64,000 nt of DNA, from the NCBI RefSeq assembly GCF_001486505.1, contig NZ_LN909055.1, forward strand, positions 34,834-98,833, given 5' to 3'. Origin of the DNA: Paenibacillus rubinfantis. Its GTDB lineage: Bacteria; Bacillota; Bacilli; Paenibacillales; Paenibacillaceae. How positions within the stretch are numbered: position 1 is the first letter of the stretch; each line of letters begins with the position of its first letter. This document shows, one piece after another, positions 28,901-35,829 of this stretch. The translations under genes and the position numbers were made by a program. The notes beneath the pieces were generated by a model. It was given only the letters and a program-made list of their open reading frames with translations, had not been told where the DNA came from and made no database searches.

Positions 28901-29597
28901 CGCCCCAAATTTGCGGCGAAGCTGGAGGCAGGTCGGCATACCAGTCATAGAAACTAAGCATCTCACCGCCCAGCAAAGAGATAAACCGCGCGCCTGAGGC
29001 GTAGCTGATCATCGACATGGCTGGAATCGGCGTAAATCCGGCAATGCGATCCGGACCGTATTTCTTAATGGTATAAAGTAATTGCGCTGAAATCAGCTGG
29101 GTGGCTTCTTCCCAGGTCACGCGCACATGGCCGCCTTTCCCGCGGGCCTCTTTATAGGATCGCGCGGCTTCCGGGTTCTCCACGATGCTTGCCCAAGCCT
29201 CCACGGGATTCCCCTGAGACTTGGTCATTGCCTCGCGCCATAGACGCAGCAGTTTGCCGCGCATATAAGGGTATTTCACGCGCAGCGGGCTGTACTCGTA
29301 CCATGAGAACGAGGCGCCACGCGGGCAGCCGCGAGGTTCAAACTCAGGCATGTCCGGTCCGCAAGACGGATAGTCAATCTGTTGATTTTCCCAAGTGATG
29401 ATGCCGTTCTTCACGAACACCTTCCAGCTGCAAGAGCCGGTGCAGTTCACCCCGTGCGTCGTACGCACCACTTTGTCATGCGACCAGCGGCCGCGGTACA
29501 TATTTTCCCATTCCCGGCTTTTCTCTTCGATTTTCGTCCAGTTGCCCGAAATCGTTTCCGGTTTCTTAAAAAAGCTAAGTCCTGTTCTTCGTTTCAT
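25920..29597 (-). CDS. narG: respiratory nitrate reductase alpha subunit
   Basis: 1225 residues from ATG 29597 (AAGGAGTGA eight bases upstream); an in-frame ATG nine codons earlier is less likely. Mo-bis-MGD catalytic subunit. The FS0 cluster uses HGVNCTGSCSW with the unusual His ligand, and the Mo ligand Asp lies in SSDWYNAGYLIMWGSN. No Tat signal is present, so the active site faces the cytoplasm as in other NarG. It reduces nitrate to nitrite with electrons from NarH. First gene of narGHJI-nreABC-hemerythrin; an NreC-like box lies about 105 bp upstream. Confidence 0.97.
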   Translation of the reverse strand: MKRRTGLSFFKKPETISGNWTKIEEKSREWENMYRGRWSHDKVVRTTHGVNCTGSCSWKVFVKNGIITWENQQIDYPSCGPDMPEFEPRGCPRGASFSWYEYSPLRVKYPYMRGKLLRLWREAMTKSQGNPVEAWASIVENPEAARSYKEARGKGGHVRVTWEEATQLISAQLLYTIKKYGPDRIAGFTPIPAMSMISYASGARFISLLGGEMLSFYDWYADLPPASPQIWGEQTDVPESSDWYNAGYLIMWGSNVPLTRTPDAHFMTEVRYKGTKVVSVAPDHAENVKFADNWLAPHPGTDAAVAQAMTHVILDEFYVKRQEPMFLNYAKQYTDMPFLILLDPHEGGYKAGRFLRASDLGQTTEHAEWKPVIYDEAAGELVVPNGTMGQRWEKDVKWNLILDREDGSRIEPALSVEPHGGAWTEIAFPYFDAAGNGTFTRTIPAKTITLADGTTRLAATVHDLMLSQYGVNRPGSTHTAKGYDDAQSHYTPAWQERITGVKASLVVQIAREFAQNALDTGGRSMIIMGAGINHWFNSDTIYRSILNLVMLTASQGVNGGGWAHYVGQEKCRPIEGWSTIAFARDWQAPPRLQNATSFFYFATDQWKYEEMSADSLKSPTGGDIPYQHPADYNVLAARLGWLPSYPQFNKSSLAFAEEAAAQGKTDNAEIIQHAYEQVVSGETKFAVEDPDAPENFPRSLFVWRSNLISSSAKGQEFFMKHLLGTHNGLLSNPNEEEKPEEIVWRDDVEGKLDLLVSLDFRMTATPMYADIVLPAATWYEKVDISSTDMHPFVHPFNPAIDPLWESRTDWDIYRTLASVLSEMAKEHMPGVYKDLVSSPLGHDSMAEIAQPFGEVKDWKRGEVKPVLGKTMPGFTVVERDYTKIYDKYITLGPNLETGKVGAHGVSFSVKEEYEDLKKINGSYIDDTIKNGRPKLRTARQAANAVLHLSSATNGKVSQRAWESAEQDTGVELKDISADRAAERITFANITAQPREVIPTPVFSGSNKSGRRYSPFTTNIERLVPFRTLTGRQHFYLDHQIFLQFGEALPVYKPTLPPMVFGPRDKQVEGGKDALVLRYLTPHGKWNIHSTYQDNLHMLTLFRGGPTVWISNEDAEAHQINDNDWLEVYNRNGVVTARAVVSHRMPKGTMFMYHAQDKHINVPGSEITGERGGSHNAPTRIHLKPTQLVGGYAQLSYGFNYYGPIGNQRDVYVAVRKLKEVDWLED

Positions 29598-29669
29598 GGA
29601 AGCGTTCACTCCTTCATCGCCCAAATGAATGCCTTTGACGGGGAATCAATGGTATTCGAGCTTCTGATT

Positions 29670-29715
29670 CCATTATGAAACTCTTCGCTCCCGCTTCCCA
29701 TCAGGGAATTCCCTT
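29670..29715 (-). promoter_or_regulatory. NreC-like box and -10 of narG
   Basis: CAGGGAATTCCCTT at 29702-29715 contains a perfect AGGG-N4-CCCT palindrome and matches 8 of 10 positions of TAGGG-N4-CCCTA. CATAAT at 29675-29670 on the minus strand is a good -10, its upstream edge 33 bp from the box centre, nearly the same geometry as upstream of narK. A further half-site (TAGGG) lies at 29732-29736. Confidence 0.72.
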
Positions 29716-29743
29716 GGCCTGTCGGAGAATGCCCTATAACGAC

Positions 29744-29768
29744 AAAAAAACGCCCATTGGCGCTTTTT
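29744..29768 (-). terminator. hairpin between the GNAT pseudogene and narG
   Basis: Short GC stem CGCC/GGCG flanked by A-run and T-run (AAAAAGCGCC ... GGCGTTTTTTT on the minus strand). It separates the GNAT gene from the narG promoter and may work in both directions. Confidence 0.65.
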
Positions 29769-29785
29769 CGGTCAAACGTATTTCG

Positions 29786-30262
29786 TTATTCTCGTATATC
29801 CCTAATATACCAGGCATCGCAGGCGAAATGCTCCGAACCCGCGAGGGGGGCTTGCAGTTGCCGGAAGCCGTGTTTGCGTTAAAAACGGTTCGCCGCCTCC
29901 ATCGTCTGCAACGTCTCCAGATAACATTGCTCGTAATGACGCTTGGCGAAATCCAAGCAGGTCGCAAGCAATTGAGCGGCGATTCCCGTCCCGCGGATTT
30001 CGACCCGCAGGTACATTTTCTGCAACTCGCACACCTCGGCGGAATCGGCAAACGGAGCAATCCCTGCCCCGCCCACGACCCTCCCGTCCTGCTCCACGAC
30101 CCAGTAAGCTCTTCCCTCCGGCTCATAGTAGCGGGAGAGCTCACGAAGGCTATCGTCTTGCCAGGCCAGTCCTTCTCGGTTGCCGCCGAACTCGATCAAG
30201 CAATCGCGGATCACGGCCTCGATCGCCTCGTTATCCTCCGCTTGCAAAGGTCTAATGATCAT
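29786..30262 (-). pseudogene. GNAT acetyltransferase with in-frame stop
   Basis: ATG 30262 (AAGGAAGGG eight bases upstream) opens a GNAT reading frame with the acetyl-CoA-binding segment LRVEIRGTGIAAQLLATCL. It stops at TAA 29881-29879 right after MEAANRF. The same frame then continues for 30 codons, RKHGFRQLQAPLAG... to DIRE and a second stop at 29786. Members of this family read ANRFYxxxGFxxL here, so the TAA sits where a Tyr codon (TAT/TAC) belongs. The defect is therefore a single-base nonsense change or a sequencing error. Without the C-terminal strands the protein would probably not fold. Confidence 0.82.
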
Positions 30263-30281
30263 CGGGTGTCCCTTCCTTCCG

Positions 30282-30680
30282 TCACAGCAAATCCATCTCA
30301 TGGAGCCGATCAAAAATCATCCGGCTGATCAGCGATGTCCGATCACGCTCCGCGTAGCTGAGCCATGCCATTTCCTCGATCTCGGAGGCCGGCTGGAGCG
30401 CGCCCTCAAAATCCGCAAAATAGCACATCATCCGCACAAGCACGCCCTCCGGCTTGCCGTCCGCCTGCGCTTCGAACGTTTCGAAATACCGGATCGTATC
30501 CGGCTTCACGGCAACGGACAATTCCTCTTGAACTTCCCGTTGCAAAGTCTCGTGATCCGACTCCCCTGGTTCTCTTTTGCCGCCCGGAACATAAAACAAC
30601 GCTTTCCCCTTGGAACGAACATTTAACATACGTCCATCACGCAAGCAGATCCATGCGATTTTATCGATGTTCCCTTCCAT
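30282..30680 (-). CDS. Nudix hydrolase
   Basis: 132 residues from ATG 30680, which has AGGAGG eight bases upstream; an in-frame ATG at 30704 is less well placed. The Nudix box GGKREPGESDHETLQREVQ-EELSV (G-x5-E-x7-REVxEEL) is intact at about residues 37-60, so Mg-dependent cleavage of a nucleoside-diphosphate derivative is expected. Substrate unknown. It lies 19 bp upstream of the GNAT pseudogene on the same strand, suggesting a small operon. Confidence 0.9.
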   Translation of the reverse strand: MEGNIDKIAWICLRDGRMLNVRSKGKALFYVPGGKREPGESDHETLQREVQEELSVAVKPDTIRYFETFEAQADGKPEGVLVRMMCYFADFEGALQPASEIEEMAWLSYAERDRTSLISRMIFDRLHEMDLL

Positions 30681-30707
30681 AATCAGCGCCTCCTGACGTC
30701 CCATCCC

Positions 30708-31196
30708 TTAATTTAAAGCCTCTCTCTTCTGCACGGAGGTGTCTTTCTCGCTCTCGCGTCCCCCGCCCAGCTTAAATACAAAGATTCCGCCAACAATGAT
30801 CAGTACCCCGACCAGTTGATTTAGCGTAAACGGCACCTTCTGCAAACCTAACCAGCCCAAGGAATCAAACAGCAAAGCAAAGCCAAGCTCCGAGGTCATC
30901 ACGATCGCCACCGCGTAGGTTGGACCAAGCAGTTTGACCCCTTGCACCATACAGGTGACGACACCAACGCCGATCAAGCCGCTGAACCAAAACCAGGTTT
31001 GCATCCCTCCTAGAGATGTAAACATCCCTCGCCCCTCAAACACCAGACCGATCAGAAACGAAGCTACAAACCCCAGTCCCAACACCAGCATCGTGGTCGT
31101 CCAATTTCCCGTCTGCTCATTCACCTTCGTATTAAACACGTTCTGCATCCCCACCAACGCACCTGCAGTTAACGCAAACAAGATCCCAAACAGCAC
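30708..31196 (-). CDS. YdcZ-family (DMT superfamily) membrane protein, distal copy
   Basis: 162 residues, GTG start with GGGGG eight bases upstream. Five transmembrane helices of the DUF606/YdcZ half-size drug/metabolite transporter type, beginning LFGILFALTAGALVGMQNV, followed by a charged tail of about 20 residues. It starts 12 bp after the Crp/Fnr gene. A second homologue lies on the other side of that regulator; half-size DMT proteins often work as pairs, so the two probably form a heterodimer. Substrate unknown. Confidence 0.85.
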   Translation of the reverse strand: MLFGILFALTAGALVGMQNVFNTKVNEQTGNWTTTMLVLGLGFVASFLIGLVFEGRGMFTSLGGMQTWFWFSGLIGVGVVTCMVQGVKLLGPTYAVAIVMTSELGFALLFDSLGWLGLQKVPFTLNQLVGVLIIVGGIFVFKLGGGRESEKDTSVQKREALN

Positions 31197-31208
31197 ATTC
31201 CAGTCCCC

Positions 31209-31907
31209 CTATTCGTAAATATTTCGGCTCGCTAGTTCGCGGAGCCCTTCCCGGTCCTTCACCGTGATGCCCTCCCGGCTCCGCTCGATCAAGCCTAATG
31301 TCGCAAATTTCTGCAATACCCGGTTCAAATGGCGGTAGCTGGTGCCGATCAAATTGGCGGCATCGGCCAGATCGGCCGTGCCTAATTTCCCTAGGAACAA
31401 GGCATCTCCCTCGTCAAAGGAAACGGACAAGAGATAGCTCGCCAAGCGGATCTCCACCGGATACAGCAGATTAAAGCTCATCGAGCTGGATTTCATGTAG
31501 AACTTCTTCGTAATGATGTCCAGGAGAAAATAAAGCAATGGCGAATGATCGGCGCCGTATTTTCGCAGCCAGCGGTATTCCACCCCAATCATGTGCACCG
31601 GCGACACGGCCTCGACCGTGTTAATAATATCTCCGTCCCGGATATATTCGACATCTCCGATGACCTCAAGTGGATTTTTGAAGGAGATGACCAGCGTGCG
31701 GCCTTCCGGGGACGTGTTGTAGATTTTGATTTTCCCCTTGACCAGTACGTACATCGAATGCGACGCTTCGCCTTGCGTGCAGATCAATTCACCTTGATCA
31801 AACCCATACAGCGTGAGATAAGGCAACAGCGCTTTGGGAAACACCTTCCGGAGTCCAAACGATTCGATATATTCGGCTAGTAAGACGCGGTCTGCTATTT
31901 CTTTCAT
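31209..31907 (-). CDS. Crp/Fnr-family regulator (YeiL-like)
   Basis: 232 residues from ATG 31907, with AAGGAG seven bases upstream; the frame is open further upstream but that part overlaps the neighbouring transporter gene. Residues of about 28-125 form a cyclic-nucleotide-binding-like beta barrel, and the C-terminus is a winged helix with ADAANLIGTSYRHLNRVLQ as the recognition region. No N-terminal or internal cysteine cluster of the FNR type is seen, so oxygen sensing through Fe-S is unlikely. It is sandwiched between two YdcZ transporter genes and probably controls them through the palindrome at 32471-32484. Confidence 0.87.
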   Translation of the reverse strand: MKEIADRVLLAEYIESFGLRKVFPKALLPYLTLYGFDQGELICTQGEASHSMYVLVKGKIKIYNTSPEGRTLVISFKNPLEVIGDVEYIRDGDIINTVEAVSPVHMIGVEYRWLRKYGADHSPLLYFLLDIITKKFYMKSSSMSFNLLYPVEIRLASYLLSVSFDEGDALFLGKLGTADLADAANLIGTSYRHLNRVLQKFATLGLIERSREGITVKDREGLRELASRNIYE

Positions 31908-31948
31908 GTCCGTTCTCCTTCCTGTATTAAGGCCATCGCAGGTTTCAG

Positions 31949-32374
31949 CTAAAATTTGAGAATTACGATCCCGGCGATCATCATCCCAATCCCGATAAAT
32001 TGCGGGAGACGCATTTTTTGCTTTGGCACGCCAAACCAGCCCATGCTGTCGATCAGGAAAGTCATACAGAGCTGGGCGATCAAGACAGCGGAAATAGTCA
32101 GAGTTACCCCGACCTGTTGAATCGCCGTGACATTGGTAAAAATAATGATGGCCGCCCAAGCGCCGCCGCTAATGTATAACGGGCGTACCCGCCGTAAATC
32201 TTTGACCCCTCCGTCGCGGACGCACAGCCAAATGATCAGCGCCGCCGCAAAGCCGGTGAACTGGGTTAACGCCGCCGCCGGCCACGTGCCGATATCCGCG
32301 CTGATCCGCGTATTGGCTACCCCCTGCAGGGTGATAAACGCCCCGGCCAAAAATGCAAACAACAATCCCCTCAT
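31949..32374 (-). CDS. YdcZ-family (DMT superfamily) membrane protein, proximal copy
   Basis: 141 residues, five transmembrane helices, starting MRGLLFAFLAGAFITLQGV; GAGGAGAG lies upstream of the ATG. It is homologous along its whole length to the distal copy at 30708-31196 (shared VAN/NTK...LTxFxGF and SxxIAQLxxxxLxDSxGWxG patterns). It is the first gene of the ydcZ-crp-ydcZ operon. Probably one half of a small-molecule exporter. Confidence 0.85.
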   Translation of the reverse strand: MRGLLFAFLAGAFITLQGVANTRISADIGTWPAAALTQFTGFAAALIIWLCVRDGGVKDLRRVRPLYISGGAWAAIIIFTNVTAIQQVGVTLTISAVLIAQLCMTFLIDSMGWFGVPKQKMRLPQFIGIGMMIAGIVILKF

Positions 32375-32439
32375 ATTCTTTCTCTCTCCTCTTCTCGCTC
32401 CTCGTTAGCGGACCCAATGACGATCCTTTATGTCAATAC

Positions 32440-32484
32440 TTTATTAAAGGATATCTTCTGCCGTTTGGAAAGGACATATGTCCT
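32440..32484 (-). promoter_or_regulatory. candidate Crp/Fnr-family operator and -10 of the ydcZ operon
   Basis: AGGACATATGTCCT at 32471-32484 is a perfect 14-bp palindrome. On the minus strand a TTTAATAA element at 32448-32441 could be the -10, about 30 bp from the palindrome centre, which suits class II activation. The site also lies about 70 bp upstream of the divergent GNAT gene. Confidence 0.55.
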
Positions 32485-32555
32485 GAATGAGGATTCTCCA
32501 AATACAGGTTACAATAGATAGAAAGATAAGATCACTAACCAACGGAGGAAAAGAC

Positions 32556-33116
32556 ATGCCTTGGTCATTCATGACCTTAACCAAATGGGATCAAACCTGG
32601 TGGGATCAATGGGGACCGATCTACCGGGAAGCGTTTCAGCACGGAGCCAAACCGGAGAAGGTGCTGAGGAGCATGCTGGATCGGGGGATCGCCAGCCTTC
32701 ATGCCGGGCTTCAAGATGGCGAAACGGTGGCGATGGCAGTCACCGGCGTCAGCAGCGGTCATAGCCGCAAACGGTTAATTCTCGATTATATGGCGGTTCG
32801 TCAAGATCACAGAGGGCAAGGGCTTGGCCATCGCTTCTTCTCCCAGATCCGCGACTATGCTGTCATGGAGCATCACGCCGAAGCGATCTTGATCGAAGCC
32901 GAAGCGGAGGATACAGAAATGAACCGAGAACGTCTGCGCTTTTGGATCGATTGCGGGTTCATTGCCACGCCTTACGTTCATCAATATATTTGGGTACCTG
33001 AGCCGTACCGGGCTTTGTATCTTCCCTTAAAGGAACACTTTACTTTGACGGATGGCGGACAGTCGTTATTTCAGGATATCACGTCATTTCATCATCGCTC
33101 GTTTCGGGGACAATAA
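32556..33116 (+). CDS. GNAT-family acetyltransferase
   Basis: 186 residues from ATG 32556 (GGAGGAAAAGAC upstream); an earlier in-frame ATG at 32487 has no ribosome site. The acetyl-CoA-binding motif A is MAVRQDHRGQGLGHRFFSQI at about residues 87-106, followed by a typical GNAT beta-5/alpha-4 region (RLRFWIDCGFIATPYVHQYI). The substrate is not predictable. It is transcribed divergently from the ydcZ operon and is followed by the palindromic array at 33.2 kb. Confidence 0.85.
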   Translation: MPWSFMTLTKWDQTWWDQWGPIYREAFQHGAKPEKVLRSMLDRGIASLHAGLQDGETVAMAVTGVSSGHSRKRLILDYMAVRQDHRGQGLGHRFFSQIRDYAVMEHHAEAILIEAEAEDTEMNRERLRFWIDCGFIATPYVHQYIWVPEPYRALYLPLKEHFTLTDGGQSLFQDITSFHHRSFRGQ

Positions 33117-33156
33117 TTGAAGCTAAGTTCATTGGTAGCGCGCGTAATAAAACGAA

Positions 33157-33345
33157 ACTAACAGTAAAAACTACTGCTAATTTTCATCCATTGCCGTAAT
33201 TGTCTGAATTAACCGAAAAAAGTACCGTTATTTTCGATCGAACCCCGCGTTTTCGAACAAATCGGCCCAATTAAAGGTAGAATTTACTGTTAATTCCCCT
33301 CGGTGGCGTAAATCGCGGAAAATAACGGTACGATTTACCGTTAAT
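33157..33345. repeat. array of four imperfect palindromes
   Basis: Four units of about 28 bp start at 33157, 33208, 33270 and 33319, i.e. 51, 62 and 49 bp apart. Consensus arms resemble AAATAACGGTA and TACCGTTATTT around a 5-6 base centre (for example AATAACGGTACGATTTACCG). They lie between a GNAT gene and the convergent marR gene and contain no ORF. The same architecture with different sequence recurs at 37.6 and 62.7 kb. Confidence 0.7.
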
Positions 33346-33371
33346 CATCATCATCGACGTAGGATTGCCCT

Positions 33372-33800
33372 CTAATTGTTAGGTTGCTTGCTTTCGTAAA
33401 CTTTGGTCAGCAGCGCCTGTAGCTGGTTTTTTTCCGCTTCACTTAATACGGACGTCAGCCGGCGGTTAAAATCGGCTAGCATCTTCCGCAGCTCGGGTTC
33501 AAAGGCGCGGCCTTTTTCCGTTGGATATAACAAGATCGATCTGCGATCACGCTCGTCCACCCGGCGCTCGATATAACCGGCTTCCTCCAATTGCTTGACG
33601 CTGCGGGTCGTGGTTGCCTTATCGAACTGGACCAAGCTGGTTAACTGATCCTGGTTTAAACCGGGTTTCGTTAATATCGTCAACAGATAGCTGTGATTCC
33701 CCCCGCTACCGATTCCGTACGGCTTCAACATTGCAGCCATTTCCTTTTGGTTGATCCGTTGAAGATAAGTAATTAGTTTGCCAACGGAAGGATTGTCCAT
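33372..33800 (-). CDS. MarR-family transcriptional repressor
   Basis: 142 residues from ATG 33800 (AGAGGTG eight bases upstream); an in-frame upstream start at 33836 would overlap the operator region. Winged-helix MarR fold with LTSLVQFDKATTTRSVKQLEE as the recognition helix and the wing RRVDERDRRSILLYPTEKG. It is divergent from a DHA2-type efflux gene, with paired palindromes in between, so it most likely represses that pump until a drug-like ligand binds. Confidence 0.92.
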   Translation of the reverse strand: MDNPSVGKLITYLQRINQKEMAAMLKPYGIGSGGNHSYLLTILTKPGLNQDQLTSLVQFDKATTTRSVKQLEEAGYIERRVDERDRRSILLYPTEKGRAFEPELRKMLADFNRRLTSVLSEAEKNQLQALLTKVYESKQPNN

Positions 33801-33851
33801 GCCTGTGCACCTCTTTGCATTTTCGGGTTTACGCAAATTTTACCTGATAAC

Positions 33852-33912
33852 AGTTGCGCCTGCAACTAAATTGGAGTACACTGGGAATGTTTCATTAGTT
33901 GCGGGTGCAACA
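33852..33912 (+). promoter_or_regulatory. efflux-gene promoter with two MarR-type operators
   Basis: Two palindromes 45 bp apart: AGTTGCGCCTGCAACT (33852-33867, perfect half-sites) and AGTTGCGGGTGCAACA (33897-33912). The first covers a -35 (TTGCGC, 33854-33859) that is 17 bp from a -10 (TACACT, 33877-33882). The second lies at or just beyond the start of transcription. Binding at both would block the efflux promoter. Confidence 0.8.
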
Positions 33913-33949
33913 AAATGGATTTGGATGGAGAAATGAGAGGTGTAGTGTA

Positions 33950-35434
33950 ATGAGTTCCCCTAGTTCGGGCCCTCGCCCAACTTCCTATCAGGAAGATCCG
34001 GACATCCAACGTAAACGTTGGTTGATCCTGATCGTATTAAATTTGTTTACATTCATGTCGACGCTGGACGGCAGCATCGTCAACATTGCTTTGCCTGTTA
34101 TCTCCAAGGAGCTGGACTTAAGCGTAGCTCAGGCTGAATGGGTTGTCACCGCGTATTTGATGATGATCTGCGCGGCAATTCTCTTCTTCGGCAAGCTGGG
34201 AGACATCGTGGGCAAAATCAAGGTTTTCAAATGGGGAATGGTGATCTTTACCGTCGGCTCCTTGCTGTGCGGCTTTAGCTTCAGCTTGCCTCTGCTCGTC
34301 GGCTCCCGCCTGCTGCAAGCGCTTGGTGCATCAATGACGATGGCCAACAGCCAGGGGATTGTCACCGACATCTTCCCGGCCAGTGAGCGAGGTAAAGCGC
34401 TTGGGCTTATCGGTACCTTCGTCTCTTTGGGCAGCATTGCCGGCCCCAGCTTGGGCGGCGTGATCGTCTCCGCGTTAGGCTGGGAGTATATCTTCTGGGT
34501 GAACCTGCCCGTCGGCCTTATCGCAATTGGCATCGGCTGGAGAATGCTCCCGGCGGATCGCACCAAATTGAAGGTAAAGGTTGATAAGACGGGCAGTCTG
34601 CTGTTTCCGATATTTATCCTGGCCTTATTCTCCGGCTTGCTTCTAGGGCAGCAGATCGGCTATCGGGACGTTCGAATTGTGGGCGCTCTTGTGCTGGCGG
34701 CGGTCGTGTTTCTGGTGTTTCTCTGGATCGAGAAACGCAGCGAAGCCCCGATGCTTCAGCTTACTTTATTCCGCAACCCGTTGTTTAGCTTAAGCATCCT
34801 GACCGGGTTCCTGGTGTTTGTCGCTAACTTCTGCTTTAATATCATCGCGCCTTTTTATACACAGAGCATCTTAAACCTCACGCCTTCCCATGCCGGGCTT
34901 TTGATGATGTTGTTCCCGATCGTTATGGTGATTGTGGCGCCGCTGAGCGGGGCGTTGTCCGATAAGATCGGCTCCGAGATGCTGACGTTTGCCGGACTGA
35001 TCGTGATGGTTATCGCGCAGATCGGGCTGGCTCGTCTGCACGGCACCAGCCCTGTTGCGCTGGTTGGTGTATGGATCGCCCTGCTTGGCCTTGGGAGCGG
35101 ATTGTTCCAATCGCCAAACAACTCGCTGGTCATGTCGAAAATCCCGAAAACCCAGCTTGGCATCGCAGGCAGTATTAATTCCCTGGTGCGTAACATCGGG
35201 ATGGTTGTCGGGATCACGGTCGCGACCACCACCTTGTTTAGCGTCATGAGCAGCCGGGCCGGTCGCCGGGTCACCGGATTAGTGCCGGATCGCCCAGATC
35301 TGTTCCTGTCCGGCATGCATGTGGTGTTTATGACCTCGGCCTCCATTTGCCTGGTCGCTGCAATTTTGACCGGCTGGCGGTTTTGGTCCGCACGACGCTC
35401 GCTGCGGCGCGAGCAAGTCCGATCCTCGGTCTAA
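33950..35434 (+). CDS. DHA2-family MFS multidrug efflux transporter
   Basis: 494 residues from ATG 33950; upstream in-frame codons from 33899 overlap the second operator and are probably not translated. Fourteen transmembrane helices. Motif A GKLGDIVGKIKVFKWG and motif D1-like LDGSIVNIALPVI mark the EmrB/QacA (DHA2) group. It should export lipophilic or cationic compounds using the proton gradient. The MarR repressor gene is divergent. A strong terminator follows. Confidence 0.93.
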   Translation: MSSPSSGPRPTSYQEDPDIQRKRWLILIVLNLFTFMSTLDGSIVNIALPVISKELDLSVAQAEWVVTAYLMMICAAILFFGKLGDIVGKIKVFKWGMVIFTVGSLLCGFSFSLPLLVGSRLLQALGASMTMANSQGIVTDIFPASERGKALGLIGTFVSLGSIAGPSLGGVIVSALGWEYIFWVNLPVGLIAIGIGWRMLPADRTKLKVKVDKTGSLLFPIFILALFSGLLLGQQIGYRDVRIVGALVLAAVVFLVFLWIEKRSEAPMLQLTLFRNPLFSLSILTGFLVFVANFCFNIIAPFYTQSILNLTPSHAGLLMMLFPIVMVIVAPLSGALSDKIGSEMLTFAGLIVMVIAQIGLARLHGTSPVALVGVWIALLGLGSGLFQSPNNSLVMSKIPKTQLGIAGSINSLVRNIGMVVGITVATTTLFSVMSSRAGRRVTGLVPDRPDLFLSGMHVVFMTSASICLVAAILTGWRFWSARRSLRREQVRSSV

Positions 35435-35436
35435 AC

Positions 35437-35481
35437 CAAAAAATCCGTACAGGTGTAGGATCACACCCGTACGGATTTTTT
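35437..35481. terminator. bidirectional hairpin terminator
   Basis: AAAAAATCCGTAC / GTACGGATTTTTT inverted repeat with a further GGTGT/ACACC pair inside, flanked by A- and T-runs. It is shared by the efflux gene and the convergent small gene. Confidence 0.9.
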
Positions 35482-35482
35482 C

Positions 35483-35773
35483 TTAATTCGTCCATTCGAT
35501 CCCTTCCAGAATCCGATATTTCAATAACGCGAGCAGGAAATCCTCATAAAAATCTTTGCGCACGATGATCTTGTATTGACGCTCTTGATCCTGGTTGAGG
35601 TAAAACAAGACGTCGGTATACACGTCATTGTCCTCGAATCGTCTTTGCACTTCCCGCATTTTTGATAGCAGCGGTTCGTCCTGCAGGAAAGTCAGCTCGA
35701 ATTCCACGTCTTCGTCATTTGCCGTCTCACGGATCCGGATCCGTTCCGAATCAAAGCGGTAGGTCAGCGGCAT
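35483..35773 (-). CDS. hypothetical protein (96 aa)
   Basis: 96 residues, ATG with GAGGGGG seven bases upstream. Highly charged, mixed alpha/beta, no signal or membrane segment. Ends YEDFLLALLKYRILEGIEWTN, preceded by RQYKIIVRKDF. I do not recognise a named family; the good ribosome site, codon pattern and dedicated terminator support a real gene, perhaps a conserved Paenibacillaceae protein. Confidence 0.7.
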   Translation of the reverse strand: MPLTYRFDSERIRIRETANDEDVEFELTFLQDEPLLSKMREVQRRFEDNDVYTDVLFYLNQDQERQYKIIVRKDFYEDFLLALLKYRILEGIEWTN

Positions 35774-35829
35774 GTCACGTCCCCCTCATGCTTGAATTGC
35801 CCTTAGGATAACGTGTCTCCTCAGCGAAG

